The notes beneath the pieces were generated by a model. The model was not told the origin of the DNA. It did no database searches and was given only the letters and a program-made list of their open reading frames with translations. From Microbispora sp. ZYX-F-249 (lineage in GTDB: Bacteria > Actinomycetota > Actinomycetes > Streptosporangiales > Streptosporangiaceae), in contig NZ_JBDJAW010000042.1 of NCBI RefSeq assembly GCF_039649665.1, positions 1 to 64,000 of the forward strand: a stretch of DNA of 64,000 bases, read 5' to 3'. Both the position numbers and the translations under genes were made by a program. Shown here in pieces: positions 52,137 to 61,600 of the stretch. Numbering within the stretch: position 1 is the stretch's first letter; each line of letters starts with the position of its first letter.

Positions 52137-52679
52137 TCAGGCCCGGGACGGCGCGGCCGGCAGCCGCTCCGGCTCATGACCGCGGGCGTCGACGGTGGTG
52201 TCCGGGCCGACGAGGAAGAACGAGGGGAAACCCGCGATCGCGAACGCGGTCGAAATCGCTCCTCCCTCGCTCTCCACCACCACGCTCACCTCGTCCGCCA
52301 GCGCGGCGAGCAGGTTCGCGGGGTCCTCACCGTGGACGACGACCACCGCCAGGGTCCGTACGCCGTCGGCGGCGGCGTCGCGGGCGGCCGCGACGAAGGC
52401 GGGCGCCTTGGGCAGGCAGTGCCGGCAGTCGGTGCTGAAGAACCCGACGAGGGTGCGCTCGCCGGCGAAGTCGGCCGAGCCGACCTTCGCGTCCGCGACC
52501 GTGACCGCGGAGAAGGGGGGAACCTCGGCGCCCACGGCGAGTCCGAGCTCGGGAACTTCCCCGCCGAGGGACGACTCCTTGCCGAGCGTTCGCAGTTTCC
52601 GGATGATCGCCGTGGTGAGGAGCAGGTTCACCAGGACGAGCCCGCCGAGGAGGACGACGGCGGCGACCAGGACGGCCAT
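52137..52679 (-). CDS. Membrane-anchored TlpA/MauD-like thioredoxin-fold protein
   Basis: This 180-residue protein has one N-terminal TM anchor (VLVAAVVLLGGLVLVNLLLTTAI) and a thioredoxin-like domain with the redox pair in FFSTDCRHCLPKAP and a cis-Pro region FPSFFLVG. MauD in methylamine operons works with MauE to form disulfides in a Cys-rich subunit. Here the MauE-like gene lies directly upstream and a six-Cys peptide gene before that, so disulfide formation or reshuffling in that peptide is the probable job. Confidence 0.83.
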   Translation of the reverse strand: MAVLVAAVVLLGGLVLVNLLLTTAIIRKLRTLGKESSLGGEVPELGLAVGAEVPPFSAVTVADAKVGSADFAGERTLVGFFSTDCRHCLPKAPAFVAAARDAAADGVRTLAVVVVHGEDPANLLAALADEVSVVVESEGGAISTAFAIAGFPSFFLVGPDTTVDARGHEPERLPAAPSRA

Positions 52680-52716
52680 GGGGCGTTCCCTTCTGTAGGG
52701 GGCGGGCGCTACGGGG

Positions 52717-53244
52717 TCAGCGGACGAGGTGGACCAGGTCGTCGAGGAGCACGACGGCGCCGACGGCGACCGAGGCCCCGAGCAGGCAGAGCGCGGCGGC
52801 GGGCGGCGCGACGGGCGTCCCGTCCGCCGCGGACGTCATGACGGCTCCGGCGACGGCGCAAGCGACGAGCACGGCGTTGCGGGCCACGTGCCGGCGGCCG
52901 ATCGGCTCGTCCGAGCCGCCGAAGCATCGGCACGGTCCGGTCGTTCCCCGCCGCAGCGCCGTCATCAGGACCACGGCGAACCCGAGGAGCAGGCCTCCCG
53001 CGAGCAGGAGGCCCGCCCTGCCGTCGCCGTCGAGGCCGGGCGCCGCCAGCATGACGACGGTCCCGGCCTCCACGGTGACGACGACCACGGCGGCGGGCGC
53101 CCCGAGAGGCACGGGAAGGCCGCCGAGTCGCCGTACCGCCATGGTGAATTCACCGAAAGCCCGCCGCGTCCGCAGCTTCGTCAGGACGGAGACCAGGGAG
53201 ACCCCCGTCAGCACGAGCCGCAGAGTCAACACGGCATAGACCAT
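52717..53244 (-). CDS. MauE/DoxX-like redox membrane protein
   Basis: This 175-residue protein starts at MVYAVLTLRLVL and has about four TM helices. The GPCRCFGGSDEPIGRRHVARN motif, with a CxC pair followed by FG and a basic helix, is diagnostic of MauE-like proteins. It would supply or accept electrons for the adjacent TlpA-like thioredoxin-fold protein. It follows the peptide gene by 16 bp. No methylamine dehydrogenase genes are present, so it serves a different Cys-rich substrate. Confidence 0.82.
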   Translation of the reverse strand: MVYAVLTLRLVLTGVSLVSVLTKLRTRRAFGEFTMAVRRLGGLPVPLGAPAAVVVVTVEAGTVVMLAAPGLDGDGRAGLLLAGGLLLGFAVVLMTALRRGTTGPCRCFGGSDEPIGRRHVARNAVLVACAVAGAVMTSAADGTPVAPPAAALCLLGASVAVGAVVLLDDLVHLVR

Positions 53245-53260
53245 GGATCTGTTGCCTGCC

Positions 53261-53470
53261 TCAGCAACGACCGAGGTTCGTCCAGGGGCCGGAGCAGCTG
53301 CCATAGCTGCCGTACTTCACGCAGATGCTGCCGGTCGGGTTGGGGTAGCAGTTCTTGACGCAGTAGTTGCCCTGCCAGCCGACGTAGTAGCAGGTGTCGG
53401 CCCGGGCCTCGGCGCCGGGGAGGAGCCTTTCGAGCAGCCGGTCTCCCAGGCGGTGCAGAGTGCGGATCAT
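53261..53470 (-). CDS. Six-cysteine secreted peptide precursor (putative)
   Basis: This 69-residue peptide has GAAGGGA six bases before its ATG. Residues 1-24 form an amphipathic Arg/Leu helix ending EARA, an AxA-type signal-peptidase site. The predicted mature 45-mer starts DTCYYVGWQG and is rich in Cys, Gly, Tyr, Asn and Pro. Cys residues are at 27, 37, 41, 50, 59 and 69, enough for three disulfides. The leader lacks a normal hydrophobic core, which suggests export by the linked ABC transporter rather than Sec. It heads the operon with MauE-like, TlpA-like and exporter genes. I recognise no described peptide family. Confidence 0.75.
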   Translation of the reverse strand: MIRTLHRLGDRLLERLLPGAEARADTCYYVGWQGNYCVKNCYPNPTGSICVKYGSYGSCSGPWTNLGRC

Positions 53471-53644
53471 GCGATGTCCCTTCGCTGGGTTCGGGCGTGG
53501 TAGGCCGCCCGCTCTGCGAGGATGCGCGGCGCCGCCTGCGCCGTGGTTGCGGCCGGTTGCGCGATGGGCCGCAGGCGTCGCGCTACCGCGGCGCTACCGG
53601 ATCCGTCGAGAATCGCGATCGCCCAACGAGGCCGAAGGGGGATC

Positions 53645-54085
53645 ATGCGATATCTCGTCATTCTGCTGTCGCTGGCCGCGGCGGCGGGGATCGCCGCGGC
53701 CCGGCGCCGCTTCGTCGTCGTACGGGTGGCCGGGACGAGCATGGTTCCGACGTACCAGCCCGGAGATCGGGTGCTCATCCGGCGGGGCCGGCGGGCCGTC
53801 CTGCGGCGCGGCCAGGTGGTGGTCTTCCGGCGCCGCCCGCCGGACAGCACGGGCCGGCCGGCCCGACTGCGCGACACGGAGTGGCTGATCAAGCGGATCG
53901 CCGCGATGCCGGGCGACGCGGTGCCCGACCGGGTCACCGCCGGTACGCGTGCCGCGCCGGGCGACGTGGTCCCGGCCGACCGGCTGGTGGTTCTCGGCGA
54001 CGGCCCCAACAGCAGTGACTCCCGGCACTGGGGTTACCTGCCGGTGAGCGAGGTACTGGGCGTCGTGGTCCGCAGATTGTCCTGA
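53645..54085 (+). CDS. S26-family signal peptidase
   Basis: This 146-residue serine protease has one N-terminal TM helix (YLVILLSLAAAAGIAAA), catalytic Ser in VAGTSMVPTYQPGD near 31 and Lys in WLIKRIAAMPGD near 83, then the GDGPNSSDSRHWGYLP box of type I signal peptidases. It is shorter than housekeeping LepB. AAGGGG lies upstream of the ATG. It is divergent from the six-Cys peptide operon with 174 bp between, and is a good candidate to cut that peptide after its AxA site. Confidence 0.88.
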   Translation: MRYLVILLSLAAAAGIAAARRRFVVVRVAGTSMVPTYQPGDRVLIRRGRRAVLRRGQVVVFRRRPPDSTGRPARLRDTEWLIKRIAAMPGDAVPDRVTAGTRAAPGDVVPADRLVVLGDGPNSSDSRHWGYLPVSEVLGVVVRRLS

Positions 54086-54094
54086 AACACCTGT

Positions 54095-54112
54095 TCGCGG
54101 CCCCGGCCGCGA
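54095..54112. terminator. Hairpin between convergent signal peptidase and SARP genes
   Basis: TCGCGGCC and GGCCGCGA form a near-continuous palindrome with a two-base centre in the 80-bp convergent gap. It is a candidate bidirectional terminator. Confidence 0.5.
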
Positions 54113-54165
54113 GCGGAACCCGGGGAACCCGGGGACGGTCGACGACAGACGCACGGGACACCTCG

Positions 54166-57100
54166 CTAGCTCCCGCCGTCGCGGCGCCGGCCTGAGACGC
54201 GAGTGGTCCACGTCGCGGCCGGCGAGTCCCCGTCCGCGAGCAGGACGGCGGTCGCGGCGGCCTCGGCGGTGTTGCCGAGCCGCCGGAACAGCCGGTGGGC
54301 CGCCGCCCAGGACCGTACGGCCGCCTCCTGGTCGCCGCGGTCGCGCTGGGCCCGGCCGAGGGACCGCAGCGCGAGAGCCTGCTCGTGGAGGTCGTGCAGT
54401 CCCCGCGTGATGCGCACCGCCTCGGTGAGCGCGCGGACCGCCTCGTCCACCCGGCCGCCGAGCCGGTGGGACTCGCCCAGGACGCGGAGCGCGCCGGCCC
54501 GTCCCGACGGGACCGCGTACTCGTCGAACACGGGCATCACCTGTGCGATGAGCCGCGCCGGGTCCCGGCGCCCGAACCGCAGGGACAGGTCGCCGAGGGC
54601 GAGCAGGAGGCACGCCTCGAGCAGCCGCTCGTGCCGCCCCCGGCAGATCCGCAGGCCCTCCCCCAGCTGCCGGGAGACGTACGGCAGCGCGGCGTGGTCG
54701 CGGCAGGCGGCGGCCACCTCCCGCAGGGCGAGGGCCCTGGCCCCGAGGCTGTTCCCGCGGATCGCCAGGCGGAGCGCGTGGTCCGCGCAGGCGGCCGCGT
54801 CCCCGTGCAGCCCCTGTTCCCGGTCCGCGACGGCGCGCAGGGACCACAGACGGCTCAGGGCGGGCTCGTCGCCGATCTCCTCGGCCATGGCCATGGCCTC
54901 GTCCGCCGCCGCGCGGGCCTGGTCGGGGTCGCCCGCGCGGCGCAGCGCGAAGGCCCGCAGGCACAGCAGGTCGAGCGCGCCGTGCCGTTCCCCCGCCGCG
55001 AGGAACACCGCGAGTGCCGCCTCGATCGCCTCCGGGTCGACGCCGCGCCGCACGTCCACCCCGATCAGGCGCAGATGGCCGAGGCCGCGCGTCATCACCG
55101 CCTCCCCCCACTGGTCGCCGCCCACCTGGCACGCCCGCAGCGCCAGCTCGTGCGAGGACGACCAGTCCCGGTAGTGGCCGCGGAAGGCGTAGTAGCCGGC
55201 CGCGCGGGCGGACAGTTCCCAGGCCGCCTCGCTCATCCCGAGCCGGCATGCCTGCGCCACCCCCGCCAGCGGGGTCTCCCGCTCGCTGTCGAACCAGGCC
55301 GCCGCGTCACCTACCAGCGCTCTGGTGGTGGCGGGGTCGGCGTACCACCGGGGGGCCGCGCCGCGGATGGCGGAGACCGGCTGCTCCGGCAGGCCGCCTC
55401 CCGCCGCCTCGGCCAGCGCGAGCAGCGCGCCGAGAACGCGGGCGATCGCCTTGTCCCGTTCGACGGCGGTCTCCTCCAGCTCCGCGCGTTCCCGCGCGAA
55501 GAGCCGTACGAGGCCGGGGAACCGGTAGCGGAACCGCCCGGTCCCGTCGCCGCCCGCGCAGCTCAGGAGCTGGGCCTCGACGAGCAGGTCGGCGTACGTC
55601 TCGGCGTCGCGCACCGGCACGTCGAGGGCCGCCGCGAGCATCCAGGCGGCGAAGCCGGTGACGTCGAGCAGGCCGAGCATCCGCAGCGCCCGCCGGGCGG
55701 TCTCGTCGAGCCTGTCGTAGTCGGCGGCCAGCCCGGCCCGCACCGACAGGTCGCCGACGGCGAGCTCGTCCAGGCGCCGCCGCTCTCCCCGCAGGCGATC
55801 GGCCAGGTGCCCGAGGTGCCAGTGCTCGCGCAGCGCCAGTTTCGCCCCGGCTATCCGTATCGCCAAAGGCAGGTGACCGCAGAGCCGGACGATCTCGGCC
55901 GCGACCGCGGGCCGCGCCGCCACCCGGTCCGGCCCGGCGATGCGCGCGAGCAGCTCGGACGCGCATGCCGGGTCGAGCGGGCCGACGCGTACGGCGCGGG
56001 CGCTCAGCCCCGCCAGGGCGCGCCTGCTCGTCACCAGCACGGCGCAGCCCGGGCCGCCCGGCAGGAGCGGCCTGACCTGCTCCTCACCCGCGGCGTCGTC
56101 CAGCACGACCAGCACGCGGCGATCGGCCAGAAGGGTGCGGAACAGCTCGCCGCGCTCCTCGGTCCCGTCCGGCACCGCCCGCGCGTCCGCGCCGAGGGCG
56201 GCCAGGAACCGCGCCAGCACCTCGGCGGGTTCGGCCGGTCGGGGGCCGGTCCCGCGCAGGTCGGCGTGCAGCCGTCCGTCGGGGAACGTCTCCCGCAGGC
56301 GGTGCGCGACGTGGACGGCGAGCGTCGTCTTGCCGGTGCCCGCCCCGCCGTACAGCGTCACGACCGGCGTCGCGGACGACCGCCCGCCTCCGCCGGTGAG
56401 CCACAGCCGCAGTGACTCCACCGTCTCCCGGCGGCCGGTGAAGTCGGCGATGTCCGGTGGCAGAGGGCACGGCACGGTCGCCGCGGGCCCCGCCCGCCCC
56501 TCGTCCGCCCGGCCCTCCGCGTCGCTGCCGGCGCCGTCACCGCCGCCGGTGTGCAGGGGACACGCGCCGTGCTCGTCCGCCCGGGCCGTTCCCTCCGCCC
56601 CGAGGATCTCGTCGATGATCGGGCCGGTCGCCTCGTCCCGCAGGACCGCCTCGTGAGCCCGCCGCAGCAACCGGCCGGGTTCCACGCCGAGCTCCTCGCC
56701 GAGCACGGTCCGCGTCCGCTGGTAGACCTCCAGCGCCTCGGCCTGGCGTCCGGCCCGGCTCAGGGCCAGCATCAGGCAGGCGTGCAGCCGCTCCCGGTAC
56801 GGATGCAGCCGGGCCGTCTCGGTCAGGCCGGTCACCAGCTCCGCGTGCCGGCCGCGGGCCAGATCGACGACGGCCAGCTCCTCACAGGTCAGCAGCCGCT
56901 CCTCCTCCAGCCGCCTGGCCTCGTCGGCCACCTGTGCCACGTCCCCGGCGTCGGCGAAGGCGGTGCCCCGCCACAGACCGAGCGCACGCTCGAACAGCAT
57001 GCCCGCCGTCGTCAGATCGGCGTTCCTCCTGGCGGCCCGCCCCGCCGTCGTCAGCTCCCGGAAGCGCAACGCGTCCAGCTCCGGCGGCAGTACGGCGACC

Positions 57101-57387
57101 GCGTAGCCGCCGGTCCCGTGGACGACGCGGTCGCGCTCCCCCATCGCCCGCCTCAGCCGCAGCACGTATATCTGCAGGGTCTTGTGCGCGCTGCGCGGTG
57201 GCGTGCTCCCCCACAGGGCCTCGATCAGCGCCGGCACCGGCACCGGGCTGCCCGGCGTGCACAGCAGGGTCGCCAGCAGGCGCCGCAGCATCGTCGGGCC
57301 CAGCGGAACCTGCGTGCCGTCGCGCCTCATCCGCAGCGGCCCGAGAACGTCGAACTCGAACACCGTCACCCCCGCGAGGCCGGTCAC
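54166..57387 (-). CDS. Large SARP-family regulator (BTAD, NB-ARC, TPR)
   Basis: With the GTG at 57387 (GGAGG nine bases upstream) the product is 1073 residues. An OmpR-like winged HTH (residues 5-95) is followed by the BTAD domain (to about 250), a linker, an NB-ARC ATPase with YGGAGTGKTTLA near 349 and VLVVLDDAAG near 425, and a C-terminal helical TPR region with many ...RALRSLGRAQRDRG... units. This is the AfsR/large SARP architecture of pathway activators for secondary metabolites. Its position beside the six-Cys peptide cassette suggests it switches that cluster on, but a global role cannot be excluded. Confidence 0.88.
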   Translation of the reverse strand: MTGLAGVTVFEFDVLGPLRMRRDGTQVPLGPTMLRRLLATLLCTPGSPVPVPALIEALWGSTPPRSAHKTLQIYVLRLRRAMGERDRVVHGTGGYAVAVLPPELDALRFRELTTAGRAARRNADLTTAGMLFERALGLWRGTAFADAGDVAQVADEARRLEEERLLTCEELAVVDLARGRHAELVTGLTETARLHPYRERLHACLMLALSRAGRQAEALEVYQRTRTVLGEELGVEPGRLLRRAHEAVLRDEATGPIIDEILGAEGTARADEHGACPLHTGGGDGAGSDAEGRADEGRAGPAATVPCPLPPDIADFTGRRETVESLRLWLTGGGGRSSATPVVTLYGGAGTGKTTLAVHVAHRLRETFPDGRLHADLRGTGPRPAEPAEVLARFLAALGADARAVPDGTEERGELFRTLLADRRVLVVLDDAAGEEQVRPLLPGGPGCAVLVTSRRALAGLSARAVRVGPLDPACASELLARIAGPDRVAARPAVAAEIVRLCGHLPLAIRIAGAKLALREHWHLGHLADRLRGERRRLDELAVGDLSVRAGLAADYDRLDETARRALRMLGLLDVTGFAAWMLAAALDVPVRDAETYADLLVEAQLLSCAGGDGTGRFRYRFPGLVRLFARERAELEETAVERDKAIARVLGALLALAEAAGGGLPEQPVSAIRGAAPRWYADPATTRALVGDAAAWFDSERETPLAGVAQACRLGMSEAAWELSARAAGYYAFRGHYRDWSSSHELALRACQVGGDQWGEAVMTRGLGHLRLIGVDVRRGVDPEAIEAALAVFLAAGERHGALDLLCLRAFALRRAGDPDQARAAADEAMAMAEEIGDEPALSRLWSLRAVADREQGLHGDAAACADHALRLAIRGNSLGARALALREVAAACRDHAALPYVSRQLGEGLRICRGRHERLLEACLLLALGDLSLRFGRRDPARLIAQVMPVFDEYAVPSGRAGALRVLGESHRLGGRVDEAVRALTEAVRITRGLHDLHEQALALRSLGRAQRDRGDQEAAVRSWAAAHRLFRRLGNTAEAAATAVLLADGDSPAATWTTRVSGRRRDGGS

Positions 57388-57601
57388 CCCGGCGAGCCTC
57401 CGATGGGCCGGGGTGCCCGCCGCCTCCTCCCCCGGCCAGGCCCTGCCCTGGCGCTCCCCGTCGCATGGTCGCCTTCTGCGGGCTCTGCCGAGCCTCGAAG
57501 AGGCCGGTATACGCGAGGTATAGGCCCTGGTGACGACCTTGGCGGCAGCGTCCCTCACCGGTCACGGCCAGCGGCGCCGCCCGTGACCGCCGGGCGGAGG
57601 C

Positions 57602-58639
57602 TCAGCTCGCGGTCAGTTTGCGGACCGGCGACTTGCACGACCGGCGCTGCGCGGGCGCCTGCGAGTCGAAGCGGACGTGCCAGTCGCCCGTGGACGGCAC
57701 CTTCTTCCGCAGCGTGAACCCGCCGTTCGACCCCGTCGTCGCGGACCCCTGTACGGCGCCGGCGCCCGAGCCCGCGGGGTCGAACCAGAGCCGGACGCGC
57801 TGCTGGGGCAGCGGGTCCCACCGGGCGGGCCGGCCGGCGGGCTCCACCCGGACGAGCAGCGTGCCGGTGTGGGTCGCCTTCCTGCCCGGCCTGCCGCTCT
57901 TGGGTTTCGCCGAATAGGTGATCCTGGTCCGGGCCCCGGCGGATCGCACCGTCGAACGGACCTCGGCGCTCCTGGTGGAGGTCACGCGCGCACCGTCCTC
58001 GGCGGACACGCGGAACTCCGCCGACCAGAAGCCGGATTCGGCCGCCGTCACCGTGGCGTCGAACCGGCCCGACCTGCCGGTGACGACCCGCGCCACCTCC
58101 CTGCGGGCGAGCATGTCGTCGGCCCGGAACAGCAGGGCGACCGTCCGTTCGGGCAGACCGCCCCAGTCGTCCTCGCCGGTCGTCGCCTCCAGGCGGCCGG
58201 AGACGGTCAGCGGGCTCCCCTCGTCGACCGGGTCGGGGGACAGTTCGAGGCCCTCGATCCTCGACCGCCGCGGCTTCTCCTCGGCGTGGACCTCGAACTC
58301 CCGCTCCTCGACGGCGTCGCCGGCCGCGACCGCGACACGCCAGCGGCCCGCCGCCGCGTCCCGGCCGAACACGTGCCCGGCCCGCCACCGCTCCTCGAAG
58401 GGGGTGCGCTCCACGCACTCGAAGCGCAGCCGCGTACGGGACTCGTCCGGGGCCGTCAGCTCGCCCCTGACCTCCGCGGCCGGGCCGCTGGTGACCACCT
58501 CGACGGTCACCTCGGCCGTGTCCTCACCGCCGATCGGGACGGGGTCGGGGTCCACCTCGACCGACTCGATCTCCACGAGGGCGTCGCCGAGGGCGGGCCG
58601 TCGCGCGAGGCGCGCGAGCAGGTGACGGATGATCCTCAT
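57602..58639 (-). CDS. Multi-Ig-like-domain protein of unknown function
   Basis: This 345-residue protein has three or so beta-sandwich-like repeats, including DPVDEGSPLTVSGRL, PERTVALLFRAD and QQRVRLWFDPAGSG...GGFTLRKKVPSTGDWHVRF. Repeats of this kind are common in actinomycete secreted proteins. The N-terminus (MRIIRHLLARLARR) is basic but lacks a clear hydrophobic signal core, so localisation is uncertain. It starts five bases after the kinase/WD40 stop codon, so it is coupled to that gene and may be its substrate or partner. Confidence 0.65.
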   Translation of the reverse strand: MRIIRHLLARLARRPALGDALVEIESVEVDPDPVPIGGEDTAEVTVEVVTSGPAAEVRGELTAPDESRTRLRFECVERTPFEERWRAGHVFGRDAAAGRWRVAVAAGDAVEEREFEVHAEEKPRRSRIEGLELSPDPVDEGSPLTVSGRLEATTGEDDWGGLPERTVALLFRADDMLARREVARVVTGRSGRFDATVTAAESGFWSAEFRVSAEDGARVTSTRSAEVRSTVRSAGARTRITYSAKPKSGRPGRKATHTGTLLVRVEPAGRPARWDPLPQQRVRLWFDPAGSGAGAVQGSATTGSNGGFTLRKKVPSTGDWHVRFDSQAPAQRRSCKSPVRKLTAS

Positions 58640-58644
58640 ATCCC

Positions 58645-61600
58645 TCAGCACACCTTCCGGTAGGGCGCCTCCGGCACGAGGCGCCGCCAGTCGTCTTCTC
58701 CCAGGGGGCCGCCCGCCCGCGCGCAGGCCTCCGCCGCGGCGCGTTCCGGGTCGACCGTGTAGCGCCGCAGCGTCCCGTCCCTCCCCGCGCTGTAGAGGTA
58801 CCGCCCGTCGACGCCGAAGGCGAGCGCGAGCACCGGGCCGGCGTGGACGGCGTACGGCTGGCCGAGCGGCGACCGGGAGACGGCGTCCCACAGGCGGACC
58901 TCCCCGCTCGTGCCCCCGGTGGCGATCAGCCGCCCGCCGGGCGCGTACGCGAGCGCCACGACGTCGTCGAACCGGCCCTTCTCCGGAGCGAGCGTCCCCG
59001 TCCGCCGCAGCGTGCGCGCGTCCCACAGGCCCACGCCCGCCTCGTGGAAGCCGGTGGCGATCGTCGATCCGTCCGGGCTGAAGGCGATCGACCGCACGCC
59101 GTCGAGCACCGGCCCGAAGGGACGGCCGGTGACCGTGCCGGCGGTCAGGTCCACCAGGGCGGCGTCCCGCCCGCCGATCGCGATAACCCGGCCGCCCGGA
59201 CCGGCCGCCATGACGTCCCATCCGGTCCTGCGCGGTACGGGAATCTCCACGCCGCGGGACAGGTCCCACACCCGGACGGGCCCGTACTCCCCGGCGACGG
59301 GCGCCACGGCGAGGACGTGGCCTCCGGCGGCCAGCCCGCCCACGGACGCGGCCCCCGCGATCGCGACACGGCGGAGCAGGCGGCCGTCCGGCACGTTCCA
59401 CAGGCTCACCGTCGCGGCGTCGCCCGAGGCTCGCGTGCCGTCCGGGCGGGGCGCGGAGGCGAGCGTGCGGCCGTCGGGAGCGAAGGCGAGCGCCCCGGCC
59501 GGGACGCCGCCGAGGGACGGGCCCAGGCGGGCGCCCGTGGCCGGGTCCCACAGCAGCGGTCCCGTGCCGTCCGGCGCGACGGCGAGCGTCCCTGCGCCCG
59601 GTGCGAAGGCCGCGGCGGCGGCCGAGGGAGCGACCGCCGTCGAACGGGAGGCCGCCGCCGCGTCCACCGTGGCGACCCGGCCGCCGCTGAGCAGGTAGCG
59701 CAGGACCGGACCGCCCGCCGCGCCCGTCGCGACCCTGATGTCCGGCATGCCGGTGGTGTCCTCCGGCGTGGAGTAGGCCAGCAGGCCACCGCGGTCCGCG
59801 CTCCACAGGCCGACGCCGGTGCGGTCGAAGGTCAGGACGAGGCGGCCGCCGTCGCCGTACGCGAGCCAGACGGCGGAGGCGCCCGCCAGGACGGGGCCGC
59901 GGCGGCGGCCGGTGGTCAGGTCCCAGAAGCGCACGTCCTCGCCGCGGCCGACCGCGAGGGTGCGGCCGTCGGGGCTGAACGCGACGGCGTCGGCACGCCC
60001 GCCGGCGGGGGCGGGAAGCCTGCGCGCCCGGCCGGAGCGCCCGGCCGCCGGCTCGTACAGGCGGAACCTGCCGTCGTCCAGCAGCACGGCGGCGTGCCGT
60101 GCGGAGACCACGACGCCCTCCACCCGCTCGTCGCGCACGTCCAGCAGCCCGACGCCGCCGATGACGTCCCAGACCTGACCCCGATGGCCGGGCGTGAGCA
60201 CGGCGAGACGCCTGCCGTCCGGGTCGAAGGCCATCTCCAGCGCGCCGTTCCCGAACGGCGGCCCGAGCGGGCGGCCGCTGCCCAGGTCCCACACGCGCAG
60301 CGCGCCGCCGTCGGAGACCGCGAGGCGGCGGCCGTCGGGGCTGAGCGCGACGGCGCCGGGGGCGGGCCCGATGCCCTGCGCGCCCCCGGCCACGCGGTGC
60401 GCGGCCACCTCCCACAGGACCACCCGGCCGGCGTCGGCGACCGCGAGCAGGCGGCCGTCCCCGCTCAGGTCGAACCGGGCGCCGGCGGTGACGGGCGGCG
60501 GCGAATCGATCCGCCGCAGGGGCTGGGCGAGCGAGCTGTAGAGGGCGGCCCGGGCCTCGGGCACCCCGGCCAGCCGCCACGCGGCCACGCTCAGCGCCAT
60601 CGCCCGCGCGGGATCGGACGAGCGCGAGGTCTCGGCCAGGGCCGCGAGCCGCCGGGCGACGGCAACGTCCCGCTGCCGCTCGGCGGACGACTTCTGGTCG
60701 AGCGCCAGCCCGGCCGAGGCCGCCGCGACCACCACGAGCACGGCGAGCGCGGCGGTGAGGCGGCGCCGCCGCCGGGCGCGGACCCGGGCGAGCGCCCGGG
60801 ACTCGTCGAGGAACGCCTTTTCCAGCGTGTTCAGCGTGACGTGGTGGCGCGTGGTGGCCGCCCAGCCGAGCGCGGTCTCCAGCGCCGTCCCCTGGTAGAG
60901 GTCGCCGGGACGCCGGCCGTGCAGGTCCCACAGGCGGGCGGCCTCGGTCAGGGGCCGCTGCACGCGCAGGCCCGCGCGGTCCGCGTCGACCCACCCGTGC
61001 AACCGCGGCCAGGCCCGCAGCAGCGCGGCGGCGGCGAGGGCGACCGTCTCGCCGTCCCGGACGACGAGATCGGCGCGGGCGAAGCCGGACAGCACCCGGG
61101 CGGCGGTCTCCCGGTCGACCACGCCGTCGAGGAGCTCGTCCTCCGGCACCCGCCGGGGCAGGTCGTCGCCGCCCTCCCCCGGCGCGACCATCCGCAGCAT
61201 GATCCGCGGCACCAGCGCCTGGTCCGCCGGGGCGAGCGCGCCGTACGCCTCCTCCGCCACGGCAGCGAGCGAGGGTGGCGCGAGGGCCCGGGCCGGCCCG
61301 GTGCTTCCGGCCCCACGGGTGCCCTCGGCCGTACGGGTGCCCTCCGCGAGCAGCGCCTCGCCCCGGCCGTACGGCGACCGACGGCCGAGCAGCGCCGCGA
61401 GGAGGACCTCCGCGTCGGGCCTGGCCTCCGGGTTCTTGTCCAGGGCCCGGGCCACCAGCCCGCGCAGCGGCTCCCGCAGCGCCGTCAGGTCCGGTTCGGC
61501 GGCCAGGATGCGGTGCAGCAGGGCCGCGACCCCGGTCAGCGCCTGCCCCGGCGGGCCGGCAGCGGCGCCGGGTGCCGGCAGCGGCGTGGTCTCCCCGGCG

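Noticed and set aside
50320-53470. Methylamine-dehydrogenase (mau) operon
   Set aside because: MauE- and MauD/TlpA-like genes occur, but no large or light dehydrogenase subunit or MauG-type enzyme is present.
53261-53470. Lanthipeptide or lasso peptide
   Set aside because: No LanM/LanBC, lasso cyclase, YcaO or radical SAM gene is nearby; the Cys count and redox partners favour disulfides.
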